Assembly: GCA_045632125.1 (NCBI GenBank)
Contig: JAZQWC010000083.1
Span: 8,811-72,810 of the forward strand
Length of the DNA: 64,000 nt
Source: CALWPV01 sp045632125
Lineage (GTDB): Bacteria > Bacillota > Clostridia > Lachnospirales > Bianqueaceae
Direction: 5' to 3'
Shown: piece after piece, positions 60,601 through 64,000 of the stretch
Layout: the number at the start of each line of letters is the position of its first letter
How positions within the stretch are numbered: the first letter of the stretch is position 1
Position numbers and translations under genes: made by a program
Notes under the pieces: model-generated
Seen by the model: the letters and a program-made list of their open reading frames with translations, nothing else
Database searches by the model: none
Told to the model about the DNA's origin: nothing

Positions 60601-61941
60601 TCACACCTCCGTTACTTGTGTGATTATCTGCTCCAATACTTCAAAATATTCAGCAAAGGTCTTTCTGCAGCACATCGGATTTTTAATTTTCACGCCGTCT
60701 ACCCGAAGTCCGGTCAAAGCAAAGGACATGGCCACCCGATGATCGTCAAAGGTTTCGATATCTGCACCCCGCACTTCTCCAGGATAGATTGTAACTTCCG
60801 CTTCTTGCTCCTCTACCTTGATCCCTAAAGCTGTCAAATTCTGTACAATGGCCTGAATTCGATCACACTCCTGCATACGAATATGTCCAATCCCTTTGAT
60901 AGTGATGGGAGCATTCGCAAAGGGTGCAATAGCGGCCAAAGTTAAAGCTTGATCGGAAAAAGATGACATATCCACAGCAAAACCGCCCTTTAACTTTCCC
61001 TCTTTCGGTCCTTGAACAACAACATTTCCTGCTTCTACTTCTATTGTACAGCCCATCTTTACAAGAAGATCCAAAAATTCCACATCTCCCTGTAACATTT
61101 GATTTGTAATACCCTTAACACAGATCTTCACTCCCAGAACAGCCGCCAATGCATAAAAATAAGCCGCTGCCGACATATCCGGCTCCACATTATATTCCAA
61201 AGCCTGATAGCTTCCCTCACCGGAAAACTCATAACCGATCTGTCCATTGATATCCACTTTTACAACATCCACGCTAAAGCTCTTCATCATATCAGCTGTC
61301 ATATCCACATAACTCAGACCATGAGAGCCAACCACCTGAATCGTCGCTGGTTTCCGCAAAGTGCCTACAGCAATCAGCAGTGCACTCAAAAATTGAGAGC
61401 TCTTTCCAATATCCACCGTAAAGTGATTCGGTATTTCAGTTCTCCCCTTAGCTCCAAAAATCCGCAACGGAAAATGCCATTCTTCCTCTAGGCATTCCAC
61501 CACTGCCCCCGCAGCTCTCAGGGCCTCGATCAATGGCTGCATCGGACGTTTTTTCATCTGCTCCGAAGATTTAACTACATATTCTCCATCTGAAAAGGCC
61601 AGCATCGCCACCAGAAAGCGTGCCGCTGTACCGGCACTACCCACGTAGATCTCCGCTTTCTTATTTGGAATCTCACCACCAAAACCGGTTATTGTTATAT
61701 TGCTGCCAAGCCCTTCGCCTTTTTCTTCTTTCACCGGGAAGCCCAAAGTCTTCAAGCAGCTCAAAAAATGCACCGCATCATCACTGGTTAAGCACCCCCG
61801 CAGCACACTGGTTCCTTGCGCCATAGCAGCCAATAGCAGTGCACGATTGGTAATCGATTTAGAGCCGGGCACATGGACATGTGCCAATACATCCTTCCTC
61901 ACTTGATTCGATCGAATCACTTCGTAAATTTCATAACTCAT
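60601..61941 (-). CDS. aroA: 5-enolpyruvylshikimate-3-phosphate synthase
   Basis: AroA joins shikimate-3-phosphate and phosphoenolpyruvate in the chorismate pathway. The 446-residue protein has PGSKSITNRALLLAAMAQG (catalytic Lys in GSKS), GSAGTAARFLVAML (GNAGTA motif with Ser for Asn), KKRPMQPLIEAL (RP.. loop) and DHRVAMSFAL. GSAGTA differs from the GNAGTA of the class sensitive to glyphosate, but sensitivity cannot be judged from this. No other aro gene is adjacent; it is followed by a phosphoesterase gene. Confidence 0.95.
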   Translation of the reverse strand: MSYEIYEVIRSNQVRKDVLAHVHVPGSKSITNRALLLAAMAQGTSVLRGCLTSDDAVHFLSCLKTLGFPVKEEKGEGLGSNITITGFGGEIPNKKAEIYVGSAGTAARFLVAMLAFSDGEYVVKSSEQMKKRPMQPLIEALRAAGAVVECLEEEWHFPLRIFGAKGRTEIPNHFTVDIGKSSQFLSALLIAVGTLRKPATIQVVGSHGLSYVDMTADMMKSFSVDVVKVDINGQIGYEFSGEGSYQALEYNVEPDMSAAAYFYALAAVLGVKICVKGITNQMLQGDVEFLDLLVKMGCTIEVEAGNVVVQGPKEGKLKGGFAVDMSSFSDQALTLAAIAPFANAPITIKGIGHIRMQECDRIQAIVQNLTALGIKVEEQEAEVTIYPGEVRGADIETFDDHRVAMSFALTGLRVDGVKIKNPMCCRKTFAEYFEVLEQIITQVTEV

Positions 61942-62019
61942 GCTAATTCCTCATTTTTTACTATACAACGTAAACTCATCCGTTTCAATTACTATTATAA
62001 TTACACAACCTGCTGTAGC

Positions 62020-62062
62020 TGTCAAGGCAAACACAGCGTCAATTTTGGCCGCAGTGCGGCAA
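62020..62062 (-). promoter_or_regulatory. Palindrome and -35-like element upstream of aroA
   Basis: The perfect palindrome GCCGCA-G-TGCGGC (62048-62060) is followed by AAAAATATC, exactly as in the palindrome before the glycosidase-MATE operon; 15 bases, TGCGGCAAAAATATC, are identical. TTGACA (minus strand, 62020-62025) lies below it, but the nearest TATAAT (61994-61999) is 20 bases away, so the promoter is uncertain. Confidence 0.45.
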
Positions 62063-62137
62063 AAATATCATATTTTAGATTCTTCGGTTATCTGTCATGA
62101 TTTATTTGAAAATTTGTGATACAATTGACAACTAAAT

Positions 62138-62165
62138 TGAACCTTTCGATTCTCTCATTCGACTA
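62138..62165 (+). promoter_or_regulatory. ECF-type promoter in front of the sigma factor gene
   Basis: TGAACC (62138-62143), 16 bases and CGACTA (62160-62165) resemble promoters read by ECF sigma factors (TGAAC-N16-CGT/CGAC). It lies about 45 bases before the GTG start, which suggests the gene is autoregulated. Confidence 0.5.
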
Positions 62166-62210
62166 TATAGGCGAAATCGATTTCAAAATCAATTGCAAGG
62201 AGGTGATAAT

Positions 62211-63470
62211 GTGCATGAATTAGATGCTTTGTTGCAGCAGTGCCTAGGTCCGCTTCAGCGTTATGTGTATTATAAAATCAATAACAGGCAGGACGCGGAG
62301 GACATTGTACAAGATGTTTGCTTGACGGCGACTATGAAATTTGAAAGTTTGCAGGATCGATCCTTGTTCAAATCTTGGTTGATTGGAGTTGCGAATCATA
62401 AGTGTACCGATTATTATCGCAGGCAAGCGAAGGTGAATCAAGTTCCCCTCGACGATGTTCCGGAAGCGGAGCTGCAAGTGGAAGATACTCAACCCATCGA
62501 CCCTAGCGCAGTGCTTGAAACATTGCGTTTACTCCGTGATAAAGACAGACAGATCTTATACCTGTATTATTTCTTGAACATCTCACAGGAGGGCATTTCC
62601 AAACGTCTTTCGATTCCCGTTGGCACTGTGAAAAGCCGCCTACACTATGCAAAGGAAAAATTCAGACAACATTATCCAAACCCACCTATATCGAAAGGAG
62701 CTGTTTTTATGAAGAAATTGCCTGAATATCTACCTGAATATACCATTGAGAAAATGGATCTGCCGCCCTTCTCAGTTCGATTTAAAGAACTACTGGGCCG
62801 GTTCATCATCCCGAACATTGGTGAAAGTAACATTTGGGCTATCTACGATATGCCCGGCCGAAAGAGTGCCGGCACTGATTATGCTAAAGTAGTAGGACCG
62901 GTTAAGATCCATGGAATTGATGGCGTTGAAATTTTAACTTCTTCCAAACCTTTTACCGAAGAAGTTAACTACGCTGATGCACATTCCGATTTTGTACAGA
63001 TGACCGACACTCATTGCCGCTGGCTAGGTGAAACCTACTTTTCCAATGGGGTTAAACATTTACTGACATTTCTGGATGACGATGAATTTGCCAAGCTTGG
63101 GTTCGGAGAAAATAATTGCGGCTACGAAATCAACCTTCGCTGTAAAGGAGAAATCATCCGTAATGGTAATACCATCACCACTTCCGCTTCCGCATTGCAG
63201 GATCTAGTCGGTCGATACAAGATCCATATTATGGGCAAACAATATGACACCGTTTGCCTCATGGAAATCACCGCAGATGGTATGGCCACAGAATCTTATA
63301 TCGATGCCAACGGACGAACCGTGTTGTGGCGCCGTTACAACCATGACAAATGGGCCTTTAACCGCTATCAGAAATCTTGGTCTGAACTTTTGCCCACAAC
63401 GGATCGCCTCACGATCAATGGTGAAACCTTTGTACATTGGTATGATTGCATCAGCGATTATATCTTATAA
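62211..63470 (+). CDS. ECF sigma factor fused to an unknown C-terminal domain
   Basis: Residues 1-160 are an ECF sigma factor: region 2 with NNRQDAEDIVQDVCLTA and FKSWLIGVANHKCTDYYRRQ, region 4 with LRDKDRQILYLYYFLNISQE and ISKRLSIPVGTVKSRLHYAK. Residues 167-419 are an unrecognised domain, beta-rich at its end and somewhat like GyrI/effector-binding or sensor domains. The start is GTG 62211, 7 bases after AGGAGG; an ATG two bases before it is out of frame and stops at once. At the junction (62694-62711) there is AAAGGAG and, 8 bases on, an in-frame ATG at 62709, so a separate 253-residue protein could also be made. No anti-sigma gene follows. Confidence 0.85.
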   Translation: MHELDALLQQCLGPLQRYVYYKINNRQDAEDIVQDVCLTATMKFESLQDRSLFKSWLIGVANHKCTDYYRRQAKVNQVPLDDVPEAELQVEDTQPIDPSAVLETLRLLRDKDRQILYLYYFLNISQEGISKRLSIPVGTVKSRLHYAKEKFRQHYPNPPISKGAVFMKKLPEYLPEYTIEKMDLPPFSVRFKELLGRFIIPNIGESNIWAIYDMPGRKSAGTDYAKVVGPVKIHGIDGVEILTSSKPFTEEVNYADAHSDFVQMTDTHCRWLGETYFSNGVKHLLTFLDDDEFAKLGFGENNCGYEINLRCKGEIIRNGNTITTSASALQDLVGRYKIHIMGKQYDTVCLMEITADGMATESYIDANGRTVLWRRYNHDKWAFNRYQKSWSELLPTTDRLTINGETFVHWYDCISDYIL

Positions 63471-63487
63471 TACGATATAAATAACGT

Positions 63488-63518
63488 ATCCCCCTGCCTC
63501 TTGTTTCGGCAGGGGGAT
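63488..63518. terminator. Bidirectional terminator between the sigma factor and fic genes
   Basis: ATCCCCCTGCC and GGCAGGGGGAT pair over 11 bp around a 9-base loop between convergent genes. Confidence 0.75.
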
Positions 63519-63539
63519 TTGCATACCTCTATTAGTCGA

Positions 63540-64000
63540 TTACAATTCCTCTGTTTTAAAGGTGGTATAACCTTCATAATAATAACTGTGATCGATTCCT
63601 TTCATATATACCTCGCGGCTGTTAATATCATCTGTAAGTGCATTCTTTAAAACATATTTAATTTCGATATCTCGAATGGGGCTGCGTTCCATGGCTAGCA
63701 GATAATCTTCCTTATCCACTTTACTCCAATCAATCACTTTATGAAGTTCTGCCTTTAAAAGCAAATCCAACCAAATGCGAGTACTGCGACCATTACCTTC
63801 CCTGAATGGATGGGCAATATTCATTTCCACGTACTTCTCCACAATTTCATCAAAAGTGGATTGAGGCATCTTATCAATATTTTCAAGGGCTGCTTCCAAA
63901 TACATCAAAGGAGCAAAACGAAAAGTCCCCTTTGAAATATTCACAGTTCTTATTTCACCTGCAAAATCATAGATTTCGTCAAATAGATATTTATGAATCT
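63540..64000 (-). CDS. Fic-domain protein, C-terminal part (runs off the window)
   Basis: Fic enzymes usually transfer AMP, or another nucleotide moiety, to hydroxyl side chains of target proteins. The visible 153 residues include the flap region FDEIYDFAGEIRTVNISKG, and the active-site loop HPFREGNGRSTR, which keeps His, the GNGR anion hole and both Arg. The N-terminal part with any inhibitory helix lies beyond base 64000. No toxin-antitoxin partner is visible on this side; the nearest gene is the convergent sigma factor. Confidence 0.9.
   Translation of the reverse strand, partial: IHKYLFDEIYDFAGEIRTVNISKGTFRFAPLMYLEAALENIDKMPQSTFDEIVEKYVEMNIAHPFREGNGRSTRIWLDLLLKAELHKVIDWSKVDKEDYLLAMERSPIRDIEIKYVLKNALTDDINSREVYMKGIDHSYYYEGYTTFKTEEL

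Overview
The window reads as the chromosome of an anaerobic, endospore-forming, low-to-mid-GC Firmicute, most likely a member of the Lachnospiraceae or a close clostridial relative. Evidence: a spore protease (gpr) next to spoIIP, a GerMN lipoprotein, a WalRK-like two-component system, comEA/comEC/holA/rpsT in clostridial order, a flavodiiron-flavin reductase-rubredoxin fusion for oxygen or NO removal, and several intracellular-type glycoside hydrolases for plant cell-wall sugars. The genus cannot be fixed from the sequence alone.

Layout. 1-7.7 kb: glnS (partial), prfC and ychF on the minus strand, lgt on the plus strand, then lepA and the sporulation pair spoIIP/gpr. 8.7-16.2 kb, minus: rpsT with its own strong promoter and terminator, holA, comEC, then comEA, a response regulator, a histidine kinase and a GerMN lipoprotein as one apparent operon. 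16.4-23.6 kb, plus: typA, a MarR regulator, tcdA overlapping a YfhO-like membrane protein, and a pair consisting of an HprK-like ATPase and a membrane-anchor-less S26-type peptidase. 23.6-33 kb: an MGH1/GH63-like glycosidase coupled to a MATE exporter; two large regulators with C-terminal ArsR-type helix-turn-helix domains, separated by a 600-bp gap packed with AACTAGTA/TACTAGTT inverted motifs; a 34-residue peptide gene overlapping the second regulator; a WbsX-like/DUF4838 gene pair. 33-41 kb: tRNA-Val, an acetate-type transporter, a DppA-like aminopeptidase, tRNA-Asp, a TetM-type GTPase fused to a Rae1/YacP NYN nuclease, an AraC/CotS-like pair and an MFS transporter. 41-46.8 kb: flavodiiron protein, GH106-like rhamnosidase, XRE regulator. 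46.8-57.5 kb, all minus: small accessory enzymes (methyltransferase, aldo/keto reductase, VanX-like dipeptidase, isochorismatase-like hydrolase, MATE, kinase-like protein, LUD protein) and six GNAT proteins holding eight acetyltransferase domains. 57.5-58.1 kb: a second gap with an array of inverted motifs, built on a different word (CTACATGG/CCATGTAG). 58-64 kb: GH127 arabinofuranosidase, metallophosphoesterase, aroA, an ECF sigma factor fused to an unknown domain, and a partial Fic protein.

What stands out. (1) A candidate regulatory system at 27.8-30.7 kb: paired HTH regulators, a hairpin-rich motif array and a translationally coupled short Cys-containing peptide. (2) A structurally analogous but sequence-distinct array at 57.6-58.0 kb. 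(3) A ribosome-protection-type GTPase fused to a putatively active A-site endonuclease domain. (4) An ECF sigma factor gene with an in-frame internal ribosome binding site and start, and an ECF-type promoter in front of it. All functional statements about these are inference from sequence and family knowledge; nothing was searched or computed beyond reading the sequence.
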